Source: Trichoplax sp. H2
Taxonomy: Eukaryota > Placozoa > Uniplacotomia > Trichoplacea
Assembly: GCA_003344405.1 (NCBI GenBank)
Contig: NOWV01000065.1
Location: 1 to 64,000, forward strand
Direction: 5' to 3'
Length of the DNA: 64,000 nucleotides
A program made the translations under genes and the position numbers. Below are positions 12,493 to 22,741 of the stretch, piece by piece; position 1 is the stretch's first letter; the number at the start of each line of letters is the position of its first letter. The notes beneath the pieces are model-generated. The model was not told where the DNA came from, ran no database searches, and was given only the letters and a program-made list of their open reading frames with translations.

Positions 12493-15219
12493 ATGACCGA
12501 GTTGCCCCGGCTGCGTCAAGATGGCGATCTCCAATATTATCGTGGAAGCTATCGGATAGCAAGTATTAAATACCAACAGGTAATTCAAGCCTATCAGAAT
12601 GACAATTCTGATAACATTCAAGATGAGGAACGTTATGATGACTTTATTCGCCTATCAGATTGTTTCTGTAAGTTGTATAATTATCAGCAAGCCTTAAAAT
12701 ATTGCGATATTTGTCATTCTATTGCTGTTAAACTCCATGATAAACTTCGTACTTCGAGAAGTAATGATATCTATGGCGATGTCAAGAGAATGCAAGGTCG
12801 ATATCAGCAAGCAATGGATTATTATCAACAATCTCTTAAAACAAAACTCGAAGTATTAGATGATCATGGTATTGAGATCGGTATATCATACTATCAGATC
12901 GGTAGAATATACTCATTACAAGGAAAATACAACGATGCTTTGTTATATTTACAGCAATCGTTAGATATTATGCGTGAAGATATGGTAAGGGTGGTTAATA
13001 AGTTAAACATAGGCAAAATTTACAACGAAATAGGATTGGTTTATTGCTCTCAAGGTAAATACAAAGATTGCATTTTTGCACATGAGCAAAGTTTAAAGGT
13101 ATATCGTGACGCCGTGGGTGAGAATTGTGTAGGAGTTTGTGAATCATTCAATAATTTGGGATTGGTATATGATTTACAAGGCAATTATGATGAGGCAATC
13201 GATATGCATCAGAATTCGATACAAATAAAGTTGAACATTATTGGCGAAAATAGTATGGAAGTAGCAGAATCGTATTATAACATGGGAATCGTATATCGAT
13301 CAAAAGGCAAATATAACGATGCTAAGACCTGGTTTGAAAAGTGTCTAAGAATTCAGACAGATTTAATAGGTGAAGATAATATTTATGTTGCCAAAACGCT
13401 TAATGGAATCGGTCATGTTCACTTACGAATGGATAATTATGAGGATGCTTCATTGAATCTTAATAAATCGCTGAAAATAGTATCGGAAATATTAGGAGAG
13501 AATAGCTTGGAGGCAGCATCCTGTTATAATAATATTGGTCTTGTGTACAATCTGCAGGGTAACTACGACAAAGCTTTATCTCTGCAAGAGAGAGCATTAA
13601 ATATTCGACGTGAAACTTTAGGTGATAACCATTTATTGACCGCTGGTTCTTATAGTAACGTTGGAACTATTCTTAATTATAAAGAAAATTATGCTGATGC
13701 TTTACTTATGTATCAAAAATGCTTAAAAGTTGAGCTAGACATTTTAGGAGAAAGCAGCCTAAATGTTGCTTCGTCGTACGGAGATCTTGCGTTAGTTTAC
13801 TACTCTCAAGACAAAATTGACGATGCTATAGAAATGCAGCAAAAATGTCTTAGCATCCAGCAAGATTTAGTTAAAGAGAACAATGAAGATGTAGCTATCT
13901 CGTTTCAAAACATTTCTGCAATGTATGAGTCCCAAGGTAAATATGATCTGGCACTGTCTATGAGCTTTAAGGCCTTAGATATTCGAAAGAAATTGTTTGG
14001 ATGTGATAACTTGAAAGTTGCTACTTTGTATAAGAAAATTGGTATGATCTATAATTCACAAGGTAATTTCGACGACGCAACGGAGATGCAGCAGAAATGT
14101 TTAGATATAGAGCTTGAATGTTTAGATGAAAGTAGCTTTGTAATTGCTACTACATATAATAATATTGGAATCATATATCAGTCACAGGAAAACTACTTTG
14201 ACGCTTTAACATATTTTCGTAAAGCCTTGGATATTCGACTAAGGTCGCTATCAGAAAATCCCATCGAAACTTCGGATTTATATGAAAGAATTGCTACAAT
14301 TTTAGAATTACAAGGTAAATCCAGTGAAGCGGTAATTGAGCTTTTAAAAAGTCTAGAAATAAGACAAAAATCGACCAAAGAATATGATGAAAGCTTATCT
14401 GTGTTATATGAAAGGATAGGCAATCTTTATCGCTCGTTGACACAATATGATGATGCGTTGTCCATGTTCAACAGTTACCTGACCTTTGAATTAAATCGTA
14501 AAGAGGTCGACCCAATTGCTGTTGCAAAGGCCCATAATTCTATAGGCAATATTTACGAATTGGAGAACAATTACGAAGAAGCTGTTAAGGCCTACCAAAA
14601 AGAACTGCATTTATATATAGATAAAGAAGGGCAAGAGTCATTAAATGTTGGTATTATTTATAATGATATTGGATTAGCCTGCTACGCCAATTTTAAATTT
14701 GATGAAGCTTTGGATTGCTTTAACAAGGCTTTAAACATTAATTTAAAGTTATTTGGAAATCATCACTTAAATATTGCAAAGTGCTACAGCAATATGGGAG
14801 ATGTCTATATGTCTAAAGAAGATTGTGAAAATGCATTAGCTATGTACAAAAAGTGCTTAAATATTCAGCTAGATTTATTAGAAGAGAGCGATTTAGCTAT
14901 TTCTGAAACTTGCAATATTATAGCAGGAGTGTACTTTTCGATAGGCAAATATCACGAAGCTGGCGTATTGTTTGAAGAATGCTTAAACATTCAAATAGAG
15001 AACTTGGGAGAGGAAAATTTACAAGTTGCTACTACGTACTTTTGCCTTGGTAATACGTATATGGCTCTCGATGAATTTGATTCCGCTCTGTATTATCATA
15101 AAAGATGTCTAAGTATTAGAAGAAATCTTGCTGGCATACTTAGTCCGGAAGTTGCTCAGTCATTGCGTATGGTGCATACCATGGCTGGCCGCTCTCGTCG
15201 GAATTGCAGTGTCATGTAA
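12493..15219 (+). CDS. TPR-repeat protein, subfamily 1, with C-terminal CaaX (farnesylation) motif
   Basis: Intronless 908-codon frame from ATG 12493. The N-terminal region (about 1-120, SDCFCKLYNYQQALKYCD) is nearly identical to that of the 3697 gene. It is followed by about 18 tandem 42-residue TPRs (YNNIGLVYNLQGNYDKAL is one). The gene closes with a basic stretch and a CaaX box: GRSRRN then CSVM (residues 905-908). In the CaaX family, Met at the last position favours farnesyltransferase, followed by proteolysis and methylation. I infer a membrane-tethered TPR scaffold on the cytosolic face of a membrane. The box is unlikely to be chance because the decayed tail of the sister gene (CSVM at 6406-6417) keeps it. 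The gene has no frameshift and its repeats are regular. The binding partner is unknown. Confidence 0.9.
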   Translation: MTELPRLRQDGDLQYYRGSYRIASIKYQQVIQAYQNDNSDNIQDEERYDDFIRLSDCFCKLYNYQQALKYCDICHSIAVKLHDKLRTSRSNDIYGDVKRMQGRYQQAMDYYQQSLKTKLEVLDDHGIEIGISYYQIGRIYSLQGKYNDALLYLQQSLDIMREDMVRVVNKLNIGKIYNEIGLVYCSQGKYKDCIFAHEQSLKVYRDAVGENCVGVCESFNNLGLVYDLQGNYDEAIDMHQNSIQIKLNIIGENSMEVAESYYNMGIVYRSKGKYNDAKTWFEKCLRIQTDLIGEDNIYVAKTLNGIGHVHLRMDNYEDASLNLNKSLKIVSEILGENSLEAASCYNNIGLVYNLQGNYDKALSLQERALNIRRETLGDNHLLTAGSYSNVGTILNYKENYADALLMYQKCLKVELDILGESSLNVASSYGDLALVYYSQDKIDDAIEMQQKCLSIQQDLVKENNEDVAISFQNISAMYESQGKYDLALSMSFKALDIRKKLFGCDNLKVATLYKKIGMIYNSQGNFDDATEMQQKCLDIELECLDESSFVIATTYNNIGIIYQSQENYFDALTYFRKALDIRLRSLSENPIETSDLYERIATILELQGKSSEAVIELLKSLEIRQKSTKEYDESLSVLYERIGNLYRSLTQYDDALSMFNSYLTFELNRKEVDPIAVAKAHNSIGNIYELENNYEEAVKAYQKELHLYIDKEGQESLNVGIIYNDIGLACYANFKFDEALDCFNKALNINLKLFGNHHLNIAKCYSNMGDVYMSKEDCENALAMYKKCLNIQLDLLEESDLAISETCNIIAGVYFSIGKYHEAGVLFEECLNIQIENLGEENLQVATTYFCLGNTYMALDEFDSALYYHKRCLSIRRNLAGILSPEVAQSLRMVHTMAGRSRRNCSVM

Positions 15220-15933
15220 TATTCTGTATTAGAGAGTAGGCTCCATTTTGGACCGTGATACTTTTATGGAAGTAAATATCATCATATCTGTATTTATCTA
15301 AGACCTACCAGTCATTTTTTATTTATTTGATCACTCTGTATGTCATATCCGGCTCGACAATAGTGATAATGATCACTTCATTTTTGAGACGTATCGTATG
15401 TTAATGCTGAATTAATGTATTTTAAAAAAAAGCATTTTATTAACAAATTCATCAAATTTATTACTTCTTTTTTCAGTAATTTTTAAATTATACAACTTTA
15501 GTGAATCTTTATAAAGCAAATCAAAACTGCCCTGGCAATATAGTTTGATCAGCTATTGCTACGTTCTATTTAGCTTTATTTCCGTACCAATTTTACGATA
15601 GTCAAAACGTAATTGAAGTATCTATTTTATGAATTAATAAACGACTATAATTATTTATCCTTTTCTGCATTATATTTAAATATTAGTTGTAGGGGAAAAT
15701 CGAAGTGAACTCCGCTCATAGAATAGCCACCAACTCATCATTTTATATTACTTATAATACATTTCGCATCTTTTGTAATATAAATTCCCTATTGATTGAA
15801 TTCATTAAATTTATAGTTAACATTTATCAGCACAGTATTGGAAACATGTTTCAGAGCCGCTAAAGCTATGTGAGCAATGGTTTTTGATTGTGTCTTCGCA
15901 TATGGTGCTTCTATACATAGCATAAATTTAGAT
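15220..15933. other. Convergent 3' intergenic segment
   Basis: Lies between the 3' end of the + strand TPR gene and the 3' end of the - strand helical gene. On the minus strand an alternative frame of the last exon of that gene stays open from about 15966 to a TAG at 15791-15789 and reads helix-like (HIALAALKHVSNT). It is out of phase with the spliced frame, so I treat it as possible extra coding sequence and not a call. Confidence 0.4.
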
Positions 15934-17211
15934 TCAAAATGAGATATTCTGTTGTAACCGTAACATCCTAGATTTTCTTTAAATTATCAATAATACAAAT
16001 AATACAAATTACCATTTCAAGTTTTGCTTGACAACGTTTCTCACCAGAGCAAATGTATCATCAGCAATAACGTCATATTGTGAAAGCATTAAATGAAACA
16101 TCCAGTCTAGAGCACCTATGGATAGAGGAATAATATATTTAAACTTTTTTATGCAAATTATGAATCTTTTACTAATTAAACTAAATTTAGAAAGCTAAAG
16201 TCACGAATCGCATTAAATTACGGCATATGGGTATAAGTCAAATCGTAATTACGCATTTCTTGCAATATGATCCCGCTTTGTCTTGAACCTGTACTAAATT
16301 TAGCCAAAATTTCTAAAATTGCTTTTTGGACGCTATAACTGGGCATGAGGTAGTATTGAAAAATTTTGTATCAGTCACGAATATAGGGTTGGATAGTAAT
16401 GGTGCTAATGAATTAATGGAATCTCACCTATTTGTATTGACACTCCAATGCAATAAATCTACCAAGTAATGTAGTTCTCTATTTAAATGTACATAATATG
16501 CATGAAGTTTTTGTTTTACTATGACTTAACGAAAGCAAATACTGCATCTATCTCAGTGAAATCAATCTTTAATATACTAATATACCCAAATATAAGATCT
16601 GCTAGCACCTCAGCTGGTAGTGACATAAGATAGTGGCTAATTGACAGTAAACAGAACAAATTAATACAAGTTCTTATTGCACATAATTCTAACATAATAA
16701 TCGCAAAAAAATTTTATTATTAATGCTCCGAAAGTTTAGTGCCACAGAATTAATTTTTTATAACAACCTTAGCAATTTTTAATTACCATAAATCAAAGAA
16801 ATATTCGATAGCATTTTCATCCAACTGCTTAATTCGGTCACACATCTGCAGATGACGTAGAGAGTATTTTAAGTGATGGAAAGTACCATATTCAAGAATT
16901 CACAGAAGAGTCATTCACGAAAACTTGTTTTCCCTCACAAATGGCAAGTAAAACTTACAATTTTTAACGACGCCATGTTTGTACTCGATCTGACGTGTCT
17001 TTAACACCTGATTAATTATCAGTGTAGGCCATTTATTGGTAAAAACCAGTAAAATTAATTTAATACGTGAATATTCCGCCTAGATGATATTATCATAATT
17101 TATAGTTTAGGTAAATTCTTGTATTAATATATTAGTACATACCTTATGCAATAAATCAGTAGCAGAAACACTCCCTGGCAGCAAAGATAAAATGATTTTG
17201 GGAAATTTTAA
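15934..17211 (-). CDS. Multi-exon alpha-helical (armadillo-like) protein
   Basis: Six exons join with matching phase: 16845-16787, 16636-16526, 16478-16428, 16338-16253, 16115-16013 and 15967-15934 (TGA at 15936-15934). Junctions use GTAATT, GTGAGA and one weak donor, GTCATA. The encoded protein is all-helical (MCDRIKQLDENAIEYFFDL, FVKELHYLVDLLHWSV, QKAILEILAKFS, ALDWMFHLML). Two upstream exons look real (17211-17143, donor GTATGT, and 17007-16959, donor GTAAGT) and join each other in phase. The second ends in phase 1 while the next exon needs phase 0. An ATG inside it (reading MASLKI up to the donor) would give a correct phase-0 start, so the gene may begin there. Armadillo/HEAT character is inferred from helix patterning; no specific orthologue is recognised. 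Confidence 0.45.
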
Positions 17212-18897
17212 CTGAAGATCAACTTTGCGCTCACAGAATAAATTAATCGCAAGTCAATGAACAGCCATCAAAGTAGTCTTGTATGGGATTTTCTATGGGG
17301 CACAATAAAGTCGCATTTCACTGGTGTAAAGATTGACGTTCAAGTATGACTGAGGGAAAAGGCTGACGCCTTAATTCACGCATCAGATAAGCAACTTGAC
17401 AGTGACACGTGTAGTCTGTACTCAATTGAGGATGTCATCCCAACTTTCATCATACTAACACTATAGTAAAAATGGCTCCACTGTCATCAACAAGTACATA
17501 ATCCTGCGGTTAAATGATGCTCATGATTATACGAACGATATTATTGTTCAAGAATGAAATACTATAACCATATATACTGTTAGTCTACATTTGAGACCAT
17601 AAGTGGGCCACCTTATAAACAGTTCTCATGCGTAATGTAATGAAAGTTATTTAGAGATATCGAGGATATTACCAAGACATTTCTAAAGGTCTTATTAGTC
17701 AGCTGGCAGGTCATTCTAAAGAGAAGATAAGCGTTATTCTACAAAGGGAAAGTCAAGGTCAAACGTGATATTTCAAATATTAGTGAGACCCTTCACCTTC
17801 ATCACCTAGAATACGACCCGACTGGTAAATGACGCTCATGATTGTAAGATTGCTAAATAAGAACTGTTAGGATCATTGGTACCGTTGGTATGCTACTGAG
17901 ACCATGAGTTTCGTTATAATGAAATACACTCAAAGGTATTGAGGACATCGTTGTTTAATATAGTTATAAAGGCTTCACTCATTTAATGGATCGTTCCAAA
18001 GAGAAGATAAACTTCATTCTACAAAGTCAAAGTCAAGACCAACTCGATATTCCCTTAAAGAACTCTGCCGGTCTATGCGAGCTTAAATTCTCTTGTTGAG
18101 TATTTAATGTCTATCAAAGAGCAGTTCAATCTCGCTATAAAATAATGAACTAATATTGCATTGGGTTTCAGTAAATTAAATATTTTAATTAGAATAAAGC
18201 GAAAGATTGCTTTTGAATAGCAAGATAAATTTCATTTTTTTCAGTATCATAATGTTACGCTTCCTGATTCATCTTAAATAATACATTAATGCTTCAGATC
18301 CCAGCAGTTAATCGATAATCTTGTTCAAGTACCAGGTTATTCTTTATGTTAGTCAAAGGTTTCTTTTGACTTTGTTGTATTAATTCTTGATAAGATGGGC
18401 TCAGTTAGGCATCTCTTAAGCATGTAGCGATTGAAAGCAGAATTACAAGATAGCGTTACTTTCATTTGAAAGTATTTCGCTCTTAGACACAGAGCTACAG
18501 TGCAATACCAAATTATCTACCAATGTTACCTATTTTAGATAGCCAAATGACTACCATATGTCTTTGAATATTTACGTTATTCTTAAAATTAGTTCAGAGC
18601 AGCTTAGAATGATTAAAGTGGTCTCTATTGCCTTCCTTTTGGCCGTCTCATAAATAAATTAAAAAATTTTTTAAATGGAAAAATTTATTCTATTTCTGTG
18701 AAATATCTGAGCTTAGACGTATGGTCAGCTTCCTTATAATCGATTTTGAAAGTCTTTGAACGTCACGATCTTGATGCTTTTGCAAAATTTCTATGTATTC
18801 TTTCGCTGCATAATCCAAGACATACGTGTATCAGGCATTAAACTAAAAGTAGACGGCTAAGTCATTACTTATCTTAGTACCTTTACATCGATCTAAT
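17212..18897. other. Intergenic region containing a diverged tandem repeat
   Basis: No exon recognised in about 1.7 kb. It contains two diverged copies of a ~300 bp unit at about 17511-17825 and 17826-18060, annotated separately. Confidence 0.45.
17511..18060. repeat. Two-copy diverged tandem repeat (~315-bp period)
   Basis: TAAATGATGCTCATGATTAT at 17511 recurs as TAAATGACGCTCATGATTGT at 17826. AAAGAGAAGATAAGCGTTAT near 17715 recurs as AAAGAGAAGATAAACTTCAT near 17998, followed in both by CATTCTACAAAG-like and AGTCAAG-containing sequence. The copies have drifted and differ in length. No coding frame runs through them. Confidence 0.5.
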
Positions 18898-21800
18898 TCA
18901 GCTATTAGCGGCTCCTTGACTGGAATCTGCTGAGTAAATCATTAATTTATAAGTTGCACATCGCTTAAGAAAAACTTAAAAGAAACATTAAAATTTAAGT
19001 TATTATCGTAAGATATTCCTATTGCAGTATTCATTCTCACTACCATAGCAATTGAAATACTAATTTTAATTTTAGTGACCTACTTGAAATAAGCCTCTCA
19101 TAATAGTTAAAGCAGGTATCAATAACTATAAAAGTTACAATAATTCAATTAATATCAACACATTAAGTGCATAATGCCATTACTGTAATAAAAATGGGTA
19201 AAGACAGATTGCACACCTCTAAACTATCTTCTATTAATGCCGTCTGTAATAAAGGGATAATGTTGCATTCCATTAAATGGCTCTTCTGCAAATTTATGTG
19301 TAAGAGATCAGTTGCGGAGATATTCTTAGAAAATCTACATTAATTTCATAATAAAATGACGTACCTCCTCTGGGTTACTATGTAAGGTGAGAGCGGATAT
19401 TGCTCCCAGGACCTCAATTTTGGTGGCGTGATCGAGCTTAAGTTCATTAAGGAAATACGAAGATATTATTCATTGCACGATAATAACATAATATATCTCG
19501 CAGTATTATTTAGTAAATGCGTATTAATTAGCAAAGCACTGTAAATTACACTATTTCAGGTTACTATTATTGTATGATATAATTATATTGGAAAGGCTGA
19601 AAATTGCTCAATACTAAGACTATAAAACTTACGTCTGAAAATATTTCAATCCATAATTGCACAATTCCTGAGTGAAAAAACGCCTACAATAAGGTGGATT
19701 AACATTAGTATAAATGCAGTGATGAGATATTGAAAATCTTTACTAGCATGTTATTAAAAGACGTATGATAAAAGAATTAAATGCAATATACGCGTTTGAT
19801 TCCACTACCGATAAAAAAAATAATGAAAATTATATTATTATCAGATACCGAGGCTGAATTTTGATAGGTTGTTGCTATGTTTGATAATAACCATATGACT
19901 TCCTATCAGAGTATTAAATAGGATTTATAAATTGATGACAATTAATATAAGTGCAATTTTTATGTAAAGAGTCAAGACCAAACTGACTTTCTTCAGCGAG
20001 CTGTCTTGAATGTACTCCTTTAAATAGTTTAAACCCTTCAGTTTTATAAATAGCTGAAATAATACGGACAATAGTCAGTAAATCGGATAGCTAAAAAAGT
20101 CAGCTTAAACCTCCTTATTCACTATCGTCAATCTATTAAGATTGCACTTTTTACCTTAGCGACCTGTTCATCTCCCATTGTTATATTATCAATTAATCGA
20201 ATTAAAATCTTCTAAAAATCAACATTAATATTAAAGGTGCATAGAATTATTAAATATTTGATGAAGTGCATCAAAAAAAATATGACAAGATCATCCACTT
20301 CTTATTAATTTTGGCTTGTTAAGGAAACACAATATGATATATATAACCTACGATAGTGATCTATATCGGGTTCGCATTATTACTTCATACGCAGTATACA
20401 TTTATATTTTCTATTAGACTATTTACGCCTTTCTAAAACTTTATATTTTCACAGATTTAGGTCTAGGAGTTATTTAAACTTGGTAATACTATACAAACCT
20501 TCAAGGGTAAAGATGTTGCGGAAATTAATGCTATCAGTCGAGGAATAATTTTAGAATCTTGAATAGCCTAAATGTATAAATACGAGCATGTTCCCACTAA
20601 ATGAAATCATTCGATGTTATACTGATGCAGTGTTAAAATATTATTGCACCCTATGAAAGATAAAATTTATCTTGATAGGAAAATTACATTAAATGTCATA
20701 AAAATAGGATTAAGTTCGTATGGTACTTACTTTTAATTCATCATTTAGATCACATGTGATGAATGTTAACGCCCAACAACTTGTTAATAGAACCTACGAT
20801 ACAGCATTAGTAAATCATAATATTGGAAAAATATCTCAATGTTTTATTCCTATTTCAACATCTGTAACTACAGTTAATGCAAACCTCTATATCATCTTGA
20901 TAAATGAGTTTAGTTATTATGTTTAATAACTGCAAAAGGAATGATATGATCATAATTACAACTCAACCCAACATTTGGACATAACATTCCTTGATGATAA
21001 GGAATTGAGCTTTTATTTATTATCCTATTAGCAAAGTAACTAAAAGATTTTATAACGTTATCACGTTTCGAAGTTATTACTTCATTAAAATATTTGGAAG
21101 TCATTGCAGGACTTAAGTCTTGACATAAAACTAATATCAGTTTTGATATTAGACACATCTGTCCTATCTAGATCAAGGTGACGTGAGAAATTTTCGGTTA
21201 GACGAAAGCCTTAATATTTTTTACTTAGCAACGAAGGTAGATTCCAACGAGTTTACCGGAAGATCTAAAAAGTAAACTGCCTGAATAGTAGGCAGTAAAT
21301 TGCTACCCAAAGCTAGATTGCGAAATCGACTTCCGTTCTCTAAGTGAATTATTAAAACAAATGAACCATTCGTAAGTAGTGCAATTTATTTATTTCGTAT
21401 ATTTACGATTCGACACTAACGAATAATATTTATTAAAGCCTGTGTAGCCTTTTGCGACACTTCAGTGATGGCTGAGGATGTCAGATTAAGTAGTAATGGT
21501 ATGGCACCTAATGGGCAGAATTTTAAAATTGTAAGTTGCAGTATGAGAAGTTATTGTACGTATAAGACAGTTTGCAGGACGTTTTAATACTGCATAATTG
21601 CAACGAATCAATCATGGAAAGAGGAGTGATAATTGAAATCAATACTAATTTTACGTACCGGCTTGAGTCAGAGCCTTTAGTTGCTCTGTTTCTACAGTCG
21701 AAAATATTAAAAGACAGGAGCATACGTCCTCTTGCATTCTGATCCTTCATCATAATTAAAGCTATTAATTATGGTAACTTTATTAAAAGCTAGTTATTTA

Positions 21801-22262
21801 AAATATGCACTGGTAGTAAATTATTCAGCTAGCTTCGTAACAACATTGCACGTACTCATCCACAACTGGCCATTCATAATCTCTAGCTAGTTCCACTAAT
21901 TCAATAACTAAGGACGACCTAAAATATCAATTAAAGATTTTTATGAGCGTAATTATTGCAAATTTAAAGTTGTGTTATCGATATATGAGAAGCCTTCTCA
22001 AAATACCTTATAGCGAAATACATTGAACTGGGTAAACCAATTTCGAGGAAAGCTCTGTATTAAACCAACATTATGAACGGTTTAGATGAGGCAAAAATTA
22101 AGTTTAATCCAACATTTATGATTGCTAATGCAGTAGTGCGAGATGTATTTTACTATTACATAATAAGTAATCAAACAATCAAAATGCTAAATTATGTATT
22201 AGTTACCGCGCATTACTGAGCCATTGGAGTTTAACAGCAGTTGACGTAGCGTTTTCAATCAT
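18898..22262 (-). CDS. Armadillo-repeat protein resembling importin alpha (karyopherin alpha)
   Basis: About 15 minus-strand exons with GT-AG borders: 22262-22207, 22054-22007, 21918-21825, 21691-21659, 21507-21421, 21130-20931, 20793-20731, 20567-20499, 20211-20155, 20090-20016, 19683-19633, 19436-19365, 19285-19217, 19125-19080 and 18926-18898 (TGA at 18900-18898). Repeats follow the importin-alpha ARM order: LQWLSNARAFL; QAGAIPLLLNL with TQALINII; SCWALTFIT; IIPRLIALISATSLPLK; FFHSGIVQLWIEIFSD; IIPLLQTALIEDSLE with LLIPALTIMRGL. Importin alpha carries NLS cargo to the nuclear pore on ARM grooves. Here the usual ARM Trp-Asn ladder is largely replaced and no basic importin-beta-binding domain is visible, so cargo transport is uncertain. 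Exon 3 runs into an in-frame TGA (21827-21825) and exon 4 does not join it in phase, so the gene is either broken, misread there or split in two. All later junctions are in phase. A further 5' exon is possible at 22741-22654. Confidence 0.55.
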
Positions 22263-22741
22263 CTGGCATATCACAAACAGAAATTCGATAAGAAAATTTT
22301 TTATTTTGATTAAGCTAGTGTTTTCTAACGTAGGTGAGTACCTCTGCTATTCCTGAGAAAATTTCGATTTGATTGCTATACTGTAAAGGTTAAGTACACG
22401 TATTTTTAGTAATGTTTAGACATTAGGTTAATGGATATGACAAGATGTGCAGTATAATAATAATCTATATTAGATGCATAACTCAAAATGTAATAGTGTC
22501 TTGGATCACCTGATCATTGGCAGCATCTCCTTCAAGTTTTTCATCATTCAGGTGACCATATTAAGTGTCATATTATACAATTTAGATACAAATACGATTG
22601 AATTTTGATTCATTCATCGTTCTAACTAAAATTTGTTCGAAGGTAATACTCACGGTGACTTTTTGCTCCAGTTACCTTTTGCATGTTCAGGTTGAATTTC
22701 ACTGGTATTCATTGGATACGGCCACTCTACGCGTTGATCAA

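Noticed and set aside
18880-18926. Alternative reading IPVKEPLIAELDRCK as an internal armadillo exon
   Set aside because: The phase from the preceding exon (19125-19080) selects the other frame, which ends at TGA 18900-18898 and gives a plausible C-terminus.
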